From: Rhodovulum sp. ES.010
GTDB lineage: Bacteria > Pseudomonadota > Alphaproteobacteria > Rhodobacterales > Rhodobacteraceae
DNA length: 64,000 bases
Assembly (NCBI RefSeq): GCF_900142935.1
Contig: NZ_FSRS01000001.1
Span: 382,001-446,000 of the forward strand
Direction of reading: 5' to 3'
Part shown: piece by piece, positions 35,248 through 43,257 of the stretch
Numbering within the stretch: the stretch's first letter is position 1
Layout of the letters: every line of letters starts with the position of its first letter
The notes under the pieces: generated by a model
Told to the model about the DNA's origin: nothing
The model's input: only the letters and a program-made list of their open reading frames with translations
Databases searched by the model: none
Program-made: the position numbers and the translations under genes

Positions 35248-35685
35248 ATGAAGAACGAACGGGCTCCATCGAAGACACTGGAAGAAACCGCGGCAGACGC
35301 GATCCGCCTCGGGCGCGAGGTGGCACTGCTTGCCCGGACCCTGCGCCCGGGCTCGGATGCGCGGGAGGTCGAATTCCTGGACCGCTGCCTCGCACCGCTG
35401 CGGAACGGACAGGTCTTCGACCTCCGCCACGAAGGCGGGTTCGAGGCTGCCCTCGGTCGGCTCCGCGTCCTGCGTGACAGTGAAGAGCTTGGCCGCCACC
35501 GCGAATTCGTCGGGTTCCACGATCCCGAAGGCGACTCGGTTGGCCTCGTGCAGGAGGTCGTCGAATACAGCGATCGTGGCCGCGCGCTCTCGACCCTCGT
35601 CGACCGGCTCGAAGCGTTTCTCGACACCCGGCAGGATGTGCTCGACCGGCTCGAGGCGGAACGGCTCCTCCTCGGCCGGACCTGA
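35248..35685 (+). CDS. Hypothetical protein, 145 residues
   Basis: The ATG at 35248 has GAGAGGGA 9 nt upstream. The protein is acidic and helical throughout (SKTLEETAADAIRLGREVALLARTL; VDRLEAFLDTRQDVLDRLEAERLLL). It has no cysteines except one (DRCLAP), no membrane segment and no recognised domain. It forms a same-strand pair with the preceding 135-residue gene and ends before a strong hairpin. Function is unknown. Confidence 0.55.
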   Translation: MKNERAPSKTLEETAADAIRLGREVALLARTLRPGSDAREVEFLDRCLAPLRNGQVFDLRHEGGFEAALGRLRVLRDSEELGRHREFVGFHDPEGDSVGLVQEVVEYSDRGRALSTLVDRLEAFLDTRQDVLDRLEAERLLLGRT

Positions 35686-35711
35686 GGACCCGGCCGAAGC
35701 GGCGAAAACCC

Positions 35712-35739
35712 CTCGGGGCGGAAGGATGCTTCCGCCCCG
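35712..35739. terminator. Perfect 12-bp hairpin between convergent genes
   Basis: TCGGGGCGGAAG, loop GATG, CTTCCGCCCCGA. It lies between the end of the 145-residue gene (35685) and the end of the minus-strand integrase (35818). A T-tract is lacking on both strands, but position and stem strength suggest a bidirectional terminator. Confidence 0.6.
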
Positions 35740-35817
35740 AACCGAGATAGTCGGCCACGTGCGGAGGCCCCCACTTGTCCTGGCCCGAAGGCGGCCCCGA
35801 AGCAGCCCTGCGGTTCT

Positions 35818-37974
35818 CTATCCGGCGACCACATGGAGATGGCGCACATCCGCGCTCTGCGTGCCGGCGAACGGTTTCCGGATCATCGAGATGTCGATCT
35901 CGATGGCGTCGACCACGTCGCGCAGATGCTCCAGCGTGTATCCGTCGCCACCGTAATGCGTGAAGTTCACATCCGTGATCTCGTGTCCCATGAGCACCTT
36001 GCGGACTTCGCTGTCGACGCGGTTGCGGATCATCTCGACATTGAAGGTAGTGCGGAACGCATGGTAGTCGCGCCTCCGGTCGTAGACGCCGTTGTCCGTC
36101 CGATACCGCGTGAACCGCTTGGTGAAATTCTCCGAGAGCGTCTTGCGGGTCCGGCCCCGGGTCTGGTGCGGGAAGAGGCGCACCTCGCCCTGGCGGCGCC
36201 GAAGCCTGGCGAGGTCGAGAAACCCCAGCGCGATCAGGTTCCCGTGGATCGGCACCCGGCGGCGTGCGGCCGCCGATTTCAGGCTCTGGTTGGGACCCAC
36301 CTTGATGTCGAGATACGCGATCCCGTGTTCCTCGACGACATCCACGGTCCGGAGCTGGAGCGCCTCCTCCTCGCGCAACCCGCCATGAAGCGAGATCAGC
36401 GGTGCCCAGAACAGCGGGTCCCCGGGATCCTCCAGTTCCTCCTGGAAGATCGGCGTGCGGAAGAATTGCGGCAGAAGCGGCGTCCACGGCACGCGGTTGT
36501 TGTCCTCTTCCAGGATCGCGCGTTCCTTGAGCTGCTTCTTCGTCCAGATCACGCCGGTCATGTGATTCTCGGCGAGGTGGCCGAGCACGACCATGTAGCG
36601 GAGCACGCGCTGGGTGTCCTGCATGTGCCGATAGGTCGTCGCCGCCGTCAGGCGCGGCCTGCGCGCCGCCCAGAGCGCGGCCTCGATATTGCCCGCGCTG
36701 CAGCCCCTGCGACGCATGTCCGCCTCGAGCCGCTCGGTCTCGACCGCCTCGCGCCGGTCGGTTTCGGCGGCGAGCTCCGCGACGCCGAGCCGTGCGAGCT
36801 CGCCCTTGCCATGGCTCTTGGGCAGGCGCTGGAGCAGGCCGAAGGCCTCCGTGAAGCTGCGCTTTCCGAGTTCGTCGAGCCAGGGATCGCCGGTGGCGTC
36901 GACCAGGAGCTTCTTGGTGGCCCGCACGTTCGGAAGCGAGTTCCGGACGTAGCTTTCGGCGAGGACCGGGTCGGCGGTTTCCTCGGCGGCACTGGCTTTC
37001 TTGCCGGCGGCGCGCGCCTCCGCGTAGAGATCGAAGGCCTCGCTAAGGCGCAGGCGCCGCCGGGCGGGCGCGGCGGCGGCCGGCGCAACGGGCGCCGGCG
37101 GGATGGCGGGGGCGGGCGCGGGTGTCATGGTCGCGGGGATGACCGGCGCCGCCGTTGCCGTTGGCAAGAGGGACGGCGCTGCCGTCGGGCACGGCTCGGG
37201 CGCGGCTGGTGCCGCGGGGGGGCCGACGGGCCGGCCATCGCAGGCCGGGCCCGGCGCCGTGGTGACCGGGGCGTCGCCGGCGTCCTGGACGGGGGAAAGG
37301 GGCGCGACCGGGGCGGTGGTGGCGTGGGGCCGGATCTCCGGGGTCGCGGGCGCGACCGGGCCCCGGGCCCCGGGGAGCTTGTCCATCCCGGCGGTGGCGG
37401 AGCGGAAGAACCGGCAGGGCGTGTCGTAGATCCCCTGCTCGCGGCGCATGCGTTCCTCGCTGAGGTCGAGCAGGACGCGGACCGCGGTCATCGCCAGCGC
37501 CTGCCAGTCGGTGTCGTCCTCGGGCAGGGGCAGCCCGAGCCGCCGGGCGACATGGCGCAGCGGGGCACGCGCCACCTCGCGGTCGCGGAGCAGGATCGCC
37601 TGGCGCAGCGTGTCCTGGAGCGCCGCCTCGCGGTCCAGCGCGAAGGCGGCGTCCTCCGGGCTTCGGCGCGGCGCCACGGCCCGGGCCTGCTCGAAGGCCT
37701 CGAGTTCGAAGCGCACCAGCGCCGTCAGAAACCGGTCCATCAATTCCGGTGCCATCGTCCGTCCCGTCCGTCGCGTCAGGTCGAAGGCGAGGTCGGTGAG
37801 GCTGTCCAGCCGCCGGGCGCTCTCCTTCGCGTCGGGCAGGATGTGAGTTCGAAGCGAGACGACGAGAAACGATTTTCCGAAAGAAGATCTCAGGCGGGTC
37901 GGGATGCGGCGCCGCCAGTAGAATCCGGTGCGGCGTTCCTCCAGATGGGGCAGGCGGGGTCGGGGGCCCGGCAT
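35818..37974 (-). CDS. Tyrosine integrase of the island (718 residues)
   Basis: The N-terminus (GFYWRRRIPTRLRSSFGKSFLVVSLRT) is the DUF6538-type arm-binding domain. Residues about 203-307 are a Pro/Ala-rich linker of low complexity. The core-binding region follows (RLSEAFDLYAEARAAGKK, ATTYRHMQDTQRVLRYMVVLGHL). The catalytic set is Arg534 (HGGLREEEALQL), Lys in SLKSAAARRR, His638-Arg641 (DYHAFRTTF), His664 (LMGHEITD) and Tyr674 (FTHYGG). GAGGAGA precedes the ATG. The gene begins about 130 bp from the tRNA-Asn 3' end and is therefore the likely integrase for that site. The long linker is unusual. Confidence 0.9.
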   Translation of the reverse strand: MPGPRPRLPHLEERRTGFYWRRRIPTRLRSSFGKSFLVVSLRTHILPDAKESARRLDSLTDLAFDLTRRTGRTMAPELMDRFLTALVRFELEAFEQARAVAPRRSPEDAAFALDREAALQDTLRQAILLRDREVARAPLRHVARRLGLPLPEDDTDWQALAMTAVRVLLDLSEERMRREQGIYDTPCRFFRSATAGMDKLPGARGPVAPATPEIRPHATTAPVAPLSPVQDAGDAPVTTAPGPACDGRPVGPPAAPAAPEPCPTAAPSLLPTATAAPVIPATMTPAPAPAIPPAPVAPAAAAPARRRLRLSEAFDLYAEARAAGKKASAAEETADPVLAESYVRNSLPNVRATKKLLVDATGDPWLDELGKRSFTEAFGLLQRLPKSHGKGELARLGVAELAAETDRREAVETERLEADMRRRGCSAGNIEAALWAARRPRLTAATTYRHMQDTQRVLRYMVVLGHLAENHMTGVIWTKKQLKERAILEEDNNRVPWTPLLPQFFRTPIFQEELEDPGDPLFWAPLISLHGGLREEEALQLRTVDVVEEHGIAYLDIKVGPNQSLKSAAARRRVPIHGNLIALGFLDLARLRRRQGEVRLFPHQTRGRTRKTLSENFTKRFTRYRTDNGVYDRRRDYHAFRTTFNVEMIRNRVDSEVRKVLMGHEITDVNFTHYGGDGYTLEHLRDVVDAIEIDISMIRKPFAGTQSADVRHLHVVAG

Positions 37975-38106
37975 GTCGCGCGTCTCCTCTTGTGCCCAGG
38001 CTGTGCCGAGCGAAGTGACGAGTCGGTGCCGAGACCCGAAAAGAGTCGCATCAAGGCGACTCCGCGCGGGAAAATCTCAAATGAAATCAAGGGCTTGGAT
38101 GAATTA

Positions 38107-38181
38107 TGGCTCCGGCGGTAGGATTCGAACCTACGACCAATTGATTAACAGTCAACTGCTCTACCACTGAGCTACGCCGGA
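38107..38181 (-). tRNA. tRNA-Asn (GTT)
   Basis: On the minus strand the acceptor stem TCCGGCG pairs with CGCCGGA, followed by G and an encoded CCA. The D-loop (GTAGCTCAGTGGTAGAGCAG), anticodon loop (CTGTTAA, anticodon GTT) and T-loop (GGTTCGAATCC) are standard. The CCA end faces the island integrase, so the 3' half is the probable attachment site. The gene itself is intact. Confidence 0.97.
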
Positions 38182-38252
38182 ACGTGGAGGGGCGTATAGC
38201 AAGTCGACCGGATGGCGTCCAGAGGAATTCGCAAGGAAAATCGGGGCCGCTA

Positions 38253-39155
38253 TCAGAGCCGGTGCCAGCGTGTTTCGACGCCGATCTCGCCTTCGGGGGC
38301 AGCTTCGGATTTATCGGCCAACTCAATGAGATGGGCCAGGACGTTGCGGGTTGCAGCGGGGAGGAGCGCGCGGGGCGTTTCGGTATAGATCGCAGCTGCG
38401 ATCTGGGCTGCGGTCGCTGGTCCGGCGGCCAGGGCGTCGCGTATCTGAATGGCGCGGGTGCGTCGGTGGGCGGCCAGCGCGGAAATGCGCGCAGGCCCGT
38501 CCGCGACCGGGGCGCCGTGGCCGGGGAAGAGCACACGCTCGGGTCTTTCTGCCAGGCGATCGAGTGACGCCATGAAAGCTGCGAGGTCGCCGTCCGGGGG
38601 CGAGACCATCGTTGTTGCCCAGCCCATCACGTGATCGCCGCTGAAGAGCGCATTCGCCCACGCGAAACACAGATGGTTGCCCATGTGCCCGGGTGTGTGG
38701 AGCGCGGTCACCCGCCAGTCGTCGCCCTCTACGGTCTCGCCGTCGGCCAGCCGGATGTCGGGGCCGAACTCTCGGTCAACACCCTCTCCGCCGCCGAGGC
38801 CGGCGAGTGGGGCCAAGTCGGCCCGCCGCCCCGCCGCGCTATCGCCAAAGGCCAGCACTGGGGCGCCGGTCGCCTGCGCGAGCGGCCGCGCCAATGGCGA
38901 GTGATCCCGGTGCGAATGCGTGACCAAGATGTGGCTGACCGTCTCGCCGGGGTCGAGAGCTGCGAGGATCGCGTAGAGATGGACGGGCAGGGCGGGGCCT
39001 GGGTCGATTATCGCTACGCGGCCTTTTCCCAGAATGTAAGTATTGGTGCCCTTGAAGGTCATGGGCGACGGGTTCGGCGCAAGCACTCGGCGCAGGCCCG
39101 GCTGCACCGTCATGCAGGCGCCGGGCGCGGGATCGAAGTCTGACTGGTCGGCCAT
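38253..39155 (-). CDS. Metallo-beta-lactamase-fold hydrolase, LACTB2-like
   Basis: This 300-residue MBL-fold protein has the metal motif HSHRDH at residues 80-85 (ILVTHSHRDHSPLAR), a later TPGHMGNH histidine, the SGDHVMGW aspartate and LFPGHGAP near the end. The C-terminal 70 residues form a winged-helix domain (HRRTRAIQIRDALAAGPATAAQIAAAIY), as in the LACTB2/RNase-like subgroup. Substrates of this group include RNA and thioesters and cannot be told from sequence. It is divergent from the sensor kinase, with 41 bp between them. Confidence 0.85.
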   Translation of the reverse strand: MADQSDFDPAPGACMTVQPGLRRVLAPNPSPMTFKGTNTYILGKGRVAIIDPGPALPVHLYAILAALDPGETVSHILVTHSHRDHSPLARPLAQATGAPVLAFGDSAAGRRADLAPLAGLGGGEGVDREFGPDIRLADGETVEGDDWRVTALHTPGHMGNHLCFAWANALFSGDHVMGWATTMVSPPDGDLAAFMASLDRLAERPERVLFPGHGAPVADGPARISALAAHRRTRAIQIRDALAAGPATAAQIAAAIYTETPRALLPAATRNVLAHLIELADKSEAAPEGEIGVETRWHRL

Positions 39156-39196
39156 CCTGGCTTCCGTCTCGGGCGCGGGGCGGCTATGGCTTTAGC

Positions 39197-40516
39197 ATGG
39201 CCGAGAGTTGGTTCAAACGGATGTTGCCGCGGGGACTTTATGGCCGGGCCGCGTTGATCCTGCTGGTCCCGATCGTGACGTTGCAGCTTGTCGTCTCGGT
39301 CGTGTTCATCCAGCGTCATTTCGAGGATGTCACACAGCAGATGACCCGCGCCATCGTGCTGGAGCTTGCCTATCTCGTGCAGCTCGTGGAGTCGGCGCCA
39401 GATCGCGCGGCGGCCGAGGCGCGCGTTAGGGTCGTGGCCGCACCGTTGGCGTTGGGGGCGGCGCTTCCGGGTGACCCGCCCAGGGGCGAGAGCCGGCGGT
39501 TCTACGATCTTTCGGGCAAGACGGTGACCGCAACGCTGACCGCGGGGCTGCCGGCGTTCGACGGAATTGACCTCGCCACCAGCACCCGGATCGTGCGGGT
39601 CGCGCTGGACACGTCGAAGGGACCGATGGAGGTCGTCTTCGACCGAAGCCGCGTGTCGGCCTCGAACCCGCACCAATTGCTTGTTTTGATGGTGTTTACC
39701 GGAATCCTGATGACGCTGATCGCCTATGCCTTCCTGCGAAACCAGTTGCGGCCGATTGCGCGACTCGCCAAGGCAGCCGACGCGTTCGGCAAGGGGCGCG
39801 CGGTACCTTACAAGCCCACCGGCGCAACGGAGGTGCGGGCCGCTGGGCGGGCGTTTCTCGACATGCGGGCGCGGATCGAGCGCCAGATCGAACAGCGCAC
39901 GATCATGCTGTCGGGTGTGAGCCATGATCTGCGCACGCCGCTCACCCGGCTCAAGCTCGAACTGTCGATGGCCGATGAGAGCCCCGAGACCGAGGCAATG
40001 CTGCGCGATCTCGCCGACATGGAGCGGATGATCGACACTTTCCTCGAATTCGCCCGCAGCGAGGCGCTGGACGATCCGGTGCCTTGCGACCCGGCCGAGG
40101 TGCTGGACCGGGTCGCCGAGCGCGGGGGCGGGCCGGAGGGAGAGGTGCGCGTGGGGGCGGTCGCCCGCGGCGAGACGGTGCTGCTGCGCCCGCTCGCGGT
40201 GGAGCGGGCGCTCCAGAATCTTGTCACCAATGCCCTGCGCCACGGCAGCGTGGTGGAGTTGGCGCTGACGGTGCGGCCGGGTCAAGTGGTCTACAGCGTC
40301 GAGGATGACGGACCCGGCATCCCCGAAAAGCGGCGCGATCAGGCGCTTCAGCCGTTTCAGCGGCTCGACGCTGCCCGTAGTCAGGAGAAGGGGGGCGGTG
40401 TGGGTCTGGGACTGGCTATCGCCTCGGATATCGCGCGTGGGCATGGAGGGGCGCTGCGGCTGGGACGAAGCGCCCGGCTGGGCGGGCTCAAGGCGGATCT
40501 GGTGCTTGCGCGCTAG
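39197..40516 (+). CDS. EnvZ-like sensor histidine kinase
   Basis: This 439-residue inner-membrane kinase has transmembrane helices at about 17-38 and 160-180 flanking a periplasmic sensor. A HAMP domain follows (FLRNQLRPIARLAKAADAFGKG), then the phospho-acceptor His243 (LSGVSHDLRTPLTRLKLE). The HATPase domain has the N box (LQNLVTNALRHG), G1 (VEDDGPGIP) and G2 (GGGVGLGLAIA). The H-box and dimerisation region resemble EnvZ. A response regulator gene is not adjacent in the window, so its partner and signal are unknown. Confidence 0.9.
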   Translation: MAESWFKRMLPRGLYGRAALILLVPIVTLQLVVSVVFIQRHFEDVTQQMTRAIVLELAYLVQLVESAPDRAAAEARVRVVAAPLALGAALPGDPPRGESRRFYDLSGKTVTATLTAGLPAFDGIDLATSTRIVRVALDTSKGPMEVVFDRSRVSASNPHQLLVLMVFTGILMTLIAYAFLRNQLRPIARLAKAADAFGKGRAVPYKPTGATEVRAAGRAFLDMRARIERQIEQRTIMLSGVSHDLRTPLTRLKLELSMADESPETEAMLRDLADMERMIDTFLEFARSEALDDPVPCDPAEVLDRVAERGGGPEGEVRVGAVARGETVLLRPLAVERALQNLVTNALRHGSVVELALTVRPGQVVYSVEDDGPGIPEKRRDQALQPFQRLDAARSQEKGGGVGLGLAIASDIARGHGGALRLGRSARLGGLKADLVLAR

Positions 40517-40560
40517 ATCGAAGTCGCGGCGACCGTTCGTGTCGACAGGGCGAGCGCGTT

Positions 40561-41427
40561 TCACCGCTTGGGGGCGTAGCGCGCCTCGTCCTCGAAATAG
40601 GCATCGAAGCCGATCCGGCGTTTTAGTTCGGCGAACTCCATAAGCGCCGCCTCGTCCGGCGTGCCGGTCTTGAACGCTTCAAGCGTGTCCGTCATCGCCT
40701 GCATCGCGGCCGCCAGCAGCGTGAGCGGGTAGGCCGCGATCTTGTAGCCCATGGCATCCAGATCTGCCGGAGCCAGGGCGGGGGTCAGGCCGCCCTCGAC
40801 GATGTTGGCCATACACGGCTTGGAGAGTTCGGCAGGAACGCGGGCCATTTCGTCCGCATCTCGGGGGGCCTCGACGAACAGAATATCGGCCCCGAGTTCC
40901 GCGAAGCGGGCGGCGCGGGCGATGGCCTCGTCCAGCCCGTGTTCGTGGCGGGCGTCCGTGCGGGCGAGGATCAGGATGTCCGCCCCTTCGACCCTGGCGT
41001 CCACCGCGGCCCGTATGCGGGCGAAGGCCTCGTCGCGGTCGACCACGGCCTTGCCCGCCACATGGCCGCAGCGTTTCGGGGACACCTGATCCTCGATCAT
41101 AATGGCAGCGAACCCGGCGCCGGCGAAGCCCTGCACGGTGCGTTTCACGTTCAGCGCGTTGCCGTAGCCGGTATCGCCGTCTCCGATGACCGGGATCGAG
41201 ACCGCATTGCAGATGTTTCGGCCCTGGTCGACGATTTCCCCATAGGACAGGAGCCCCGTGTCCGGCAGGCCGAGCCGCGCGGCCGCCGCCGCGAAGCCCG
41301 ACATGAAGGTGAGCGGGAAGCCCGCCTGGTGGATCAGTTTCGCCGAGAGCGGGTCGAAACAGCAGGGCATCGTGAGCAGGCCCGGTTTGTCGAGAAGGGT
41401 GCGGAGGGCGTCGGCAGGAGTGGTCAT
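40561..41427 (-). CDS. PEP mutase/isocitrate lyase-superfamily enzyme
   Basis: This 288-residue TIM-barrel enzyme of the ICL/PEPM superfamily has a metal-binding DGDTGYGN loop and the IEDQVSPKRCGHVAGK active-site loop, equivalent to the KKCGH of isocitrate lyases. LILARTDARHEHGLDEAI and FVEAPRDADEM follow. Members include oxaloacetate decarboxylase, 2-methylisocitrate lyase and dimethylmalate lyase; the exact substrate is unclear. It starts 6 bp after the TRAP transporter dctM stop and is probably cotranscribed with it, so it may act on the imported C4-C6 acid. Confidence 0.85.
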   Translation of the reverse strand: MTTPADALRTLLDKPGLLTMPCCFDPLSAKLIHQAGFPLTFMSGFAAAAARLGLPDTGLLSYGEIVDQGRNICNAVSIPVIGDGDTGYGNALNVKRTVQGFAGAGFAAIMIEDQVSPKRCGHVAGKAVVDRDEAFARIRAAVDARVEGADILILARTDARHEHGLDEAIARAARFAELGADILFVEAPRDADEMARVPAELSKPCMANIVEGGLTPALAPADLDAMGYKIAAYPLTLLAAAMQAMTDTLEAFKTGTPDEAALMEFAELKRRIGFDAYFEDEARYAPKR

Positions 41428-41433
41428 TGGGCC

Positions 41434-42708
41434 TTACAGCTTGAACGGGATAAAGAGGGCGAGGTCGGGCCAGGCGTAGAGTATAGCCACCAGCACCAGC
41501 ATCAGCGCAAGGAAGGGCAGCGTGCCGCGCGAAACGTCGACGAGGCTCGACCGCGTGACCGACTGGATGACGTAGAGGTTGAGCCCGACCGGCGGGGTGA
41601 TGAGGGCGCATTCGACCATGATGACCATGAAGATGCCGAACCAGATCGGATCGAACCCCATGCCCATCGCGGCGGGCAGCAGCACCGGCGTCATGATCAG
41701 GATCATCGACAGCGCCTCGAACACGAGGCCCATCAGGAGCAGGACGAGGCAGATCACGACCACCAGACCGAGCGGCGTAGCCACCGTGTCGGCGAGGAAG
41801 GCAGAAATGTCCTGCGGGATGCGGTAGAGGGTGATCGCCTTGCCGAAGACCTTGGCCCCCGCGATGATCAGCAGGATGGCGACGGTCGTGACCATCGACT
41901 CCCATACGGCCTGCCAGAGCGCGCGCACGGAGAGGCTGCGCAGGATCAACCCGGTGATGACAAGTGCCACAGCAAAGCCGATGGCGGCGGCCTCGGTGGG
42001 GGTGAAGGCGCCTGAGTAGATGCCGGCAAGAACGACGACGGCCAGGAGGATCGAGGGCAGCGCGCGCCAGGACGCGGTGATACGCTCTGCCCGGCTGGCC
42101 CGGGGTGCCGGGTCGTAGCCGCCGAGGAACCTGGCGTGGAGCACGGCATATGCGACGAACAGGGCGATGAGCGCGAGTCCCGGGCCGACTCCGGCCATGA
42201 ACAGCGCGATGACGGACTCCTCGGTGACGAAACCGTAGATGATCAGCGGGATCGAGGGCGGGATCAGGATGCCGAGCGTGCCGCCCGCGGCGAGCAGTCC
42301 GTAGACGAAACGCTTGTCGTAGCCACGTGAAATCATCTCGGGCGCGGCGACGGTACCGATTGTGGCCGCGGTGGCGACGGACGAGCCCGAGATGGCGGCG
42401 AAGATACCGCAGGAGAGAATGGTGGCGACCGCCATGCCGCCCGGCCAGTGTCCGACCCAAGCCTGCACCGCGGCATAGAGGTCGCGCCCGACGCCGCCCT
42501 TCAGGAGGATGTTCGACATTAGCAGGAACAAGGGCACCGCCAGCAAAATGAACCCGTCGAGCGTGGAGAGCACCGCCTGCGGCGCCATCATGGGCGAGAA
42601 GCCGCCCAGCCAGAGCATGCCCAGCCCAAGGGCGCCGAGCGCGAAGGCGACGGGAATGCCAGCGAGCAGGAGGCCGAACAGGAGCGCGAGCAGGATCGCG
42701 ATTGTCAT
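41434..42708 (-). CDS. dctM: TRAP transporter large permease, DctM type
   Basis: This 424-residue integral membrane protein has about 12 helices and is the Na+-driven transport subunit of a tripartite (TRAP) uptake system. MTIAILLALLFGLLLAGIPVAFALG is the standard start; the ATG at 42708 overlaps the dctQ stop (ATGA). The signatures SGSSVATAATIGTVAAPEM, GGTLGILIPPSIPLIIYG and LITPPVGLNLYV are all present. The first 120 residues of the longer frame are shadow sequence. Confidence 0.95.
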   Translation of the reverse strand: MTIAILLALLFGLLLAGIPVAFALGALGLGMLWLGGFSPMMAPQAVLSTLDGFILLAVPLFLLMSNILLKGGVGRDLYAAVQAWVGHWPGGMAVATILSCGIFAAISGSSVATAATIGTVAAPEMISRGYDKRFVYGLLAAGGTLGILIPPSIPLIIYGFVTEESVIALFMAGVGPGLALIALFVAYAVLHARFLGGYDPAPRASRAERITASWRALPSILLAVVVLAGIYSGAFTPTEAAAIGFAVALVITGLILRSLSVRALWQAVWESMVTTVAILLIIAGAKVFGKAITLYRIPQDISAFLADTVATPLGLVVVICLVLLLMGLVFEALSMILIMTPVLLPAAMGMGFDPIWFGIFMVIMVECALITPPVGLNLYVIQSVTRSSLVDVSRGTLPFLALMLVLVAILYAWPDLALFIPFKL

Positions 42709-43202
42709 TCCGCCATCTCCGCGTTCTTGGGCAGGGGGCCGGTGGCCGCGCGCCAGGCATTTCCCAGCGCCGACAGGGTCAGCAGCGCAAAGCCGACGGG
42801 GATTGCCGCTTCTCGCAGCCAGGCGGGCAGGTCGAGCATGGTGCCGGTCGTTCGACCGCGCACCAGGCTGTCGATGAAGATCTCGTAGCCGAACCAAAGC
42901 ACGACCACACTGAATCCCGCGACGACCAGCATGGCCAGAACCTCGAGCCAGCGCCGCAACGTCCGGGGCAAGCACTGCGTGACCGCCGTTACCCGGATAT
43001 GGCGCCGTGCGGAAAGCACCCAGGGCGCGGCCAGCGGGCAGGCCCAAATCAGGCAGAGCTGGCTGAGTTCGGCCGCCCAGATCGTCGGGGCCGTAAAGAA
43101 ATAGCGTGCCACCACCTCGTATGTGAGCATGGCGCCGGTGGCGACCAGCAGCAGCGCGGCGAACCGCGCAGTCAGGAGTTCCACGGCGTCGAGAAGGCGC
43201 AT
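42705..43202 (-). CDS. dctQ: TRAP transporter small permease, DctQ type
   Basis: This 165-residue protein has four transmembrane helices. The start MRLLDAVELLTARFAALLLVATG at 43202 precedes VARYFF, a family hallmark, and AAELSQLCLIWACPLAA. It bridges the periplasmic binding protein and the DctM subunit. It overlaps dctM by 4 bp and lies 55 bp after dctP. Confidence 0.92.
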   Translation of the reverse strand: MRLLDAVELLTARFAALLLVATGAMLTYEVVARYFFTAPTIWAAELSQLCLIWACPLAAPWVLSARRHIRVTAVTQCLPRTLRRWLEVLAMLVVAGFSVVVLWFGYEIFIDSLVRGRTTGTMLDLPAWLREAAIPVGFALLTLSALGNAWRAATGPLPKNAEMAE

Positions 43203-43257
43203 GGGTGGGCTTTCGGAAGGTGCGGCCCGCCGTGCGGGGCGGCGGGCCGGGATCGGG

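Larger units (their letters stand above)
25732..38106. mobile_element. Genomic island at tRNA-Asn (integrase, recombinase pair, TA system, rep remnant)
   Basis: Between yhaN and the tRNA-Asn gene lies about 12.4 kb of accessory DNA. It contains three IS remnants or copies, a truncated plasmid initiator, an mqsRA locus, excisionase-like and recombinase genes and a tRNA-proximal integrase transcribed away from the tRNA. This layout is that of an element integrated at the tRNA 3' end. The right boundary is taken at the tRNA. The left boundary is approximate, because no copy of the tRNA 3' end was found there. Confidence 0.65.

Noticed and set aside
35833..38121. A 762-codon plus-strand open frame opposite the island integrase
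   Set aside because: It is antisense to a gene with complete catalytic motifs. Its protein is compositionally odd (Gly/Arg/Asp runs) and has no family features.
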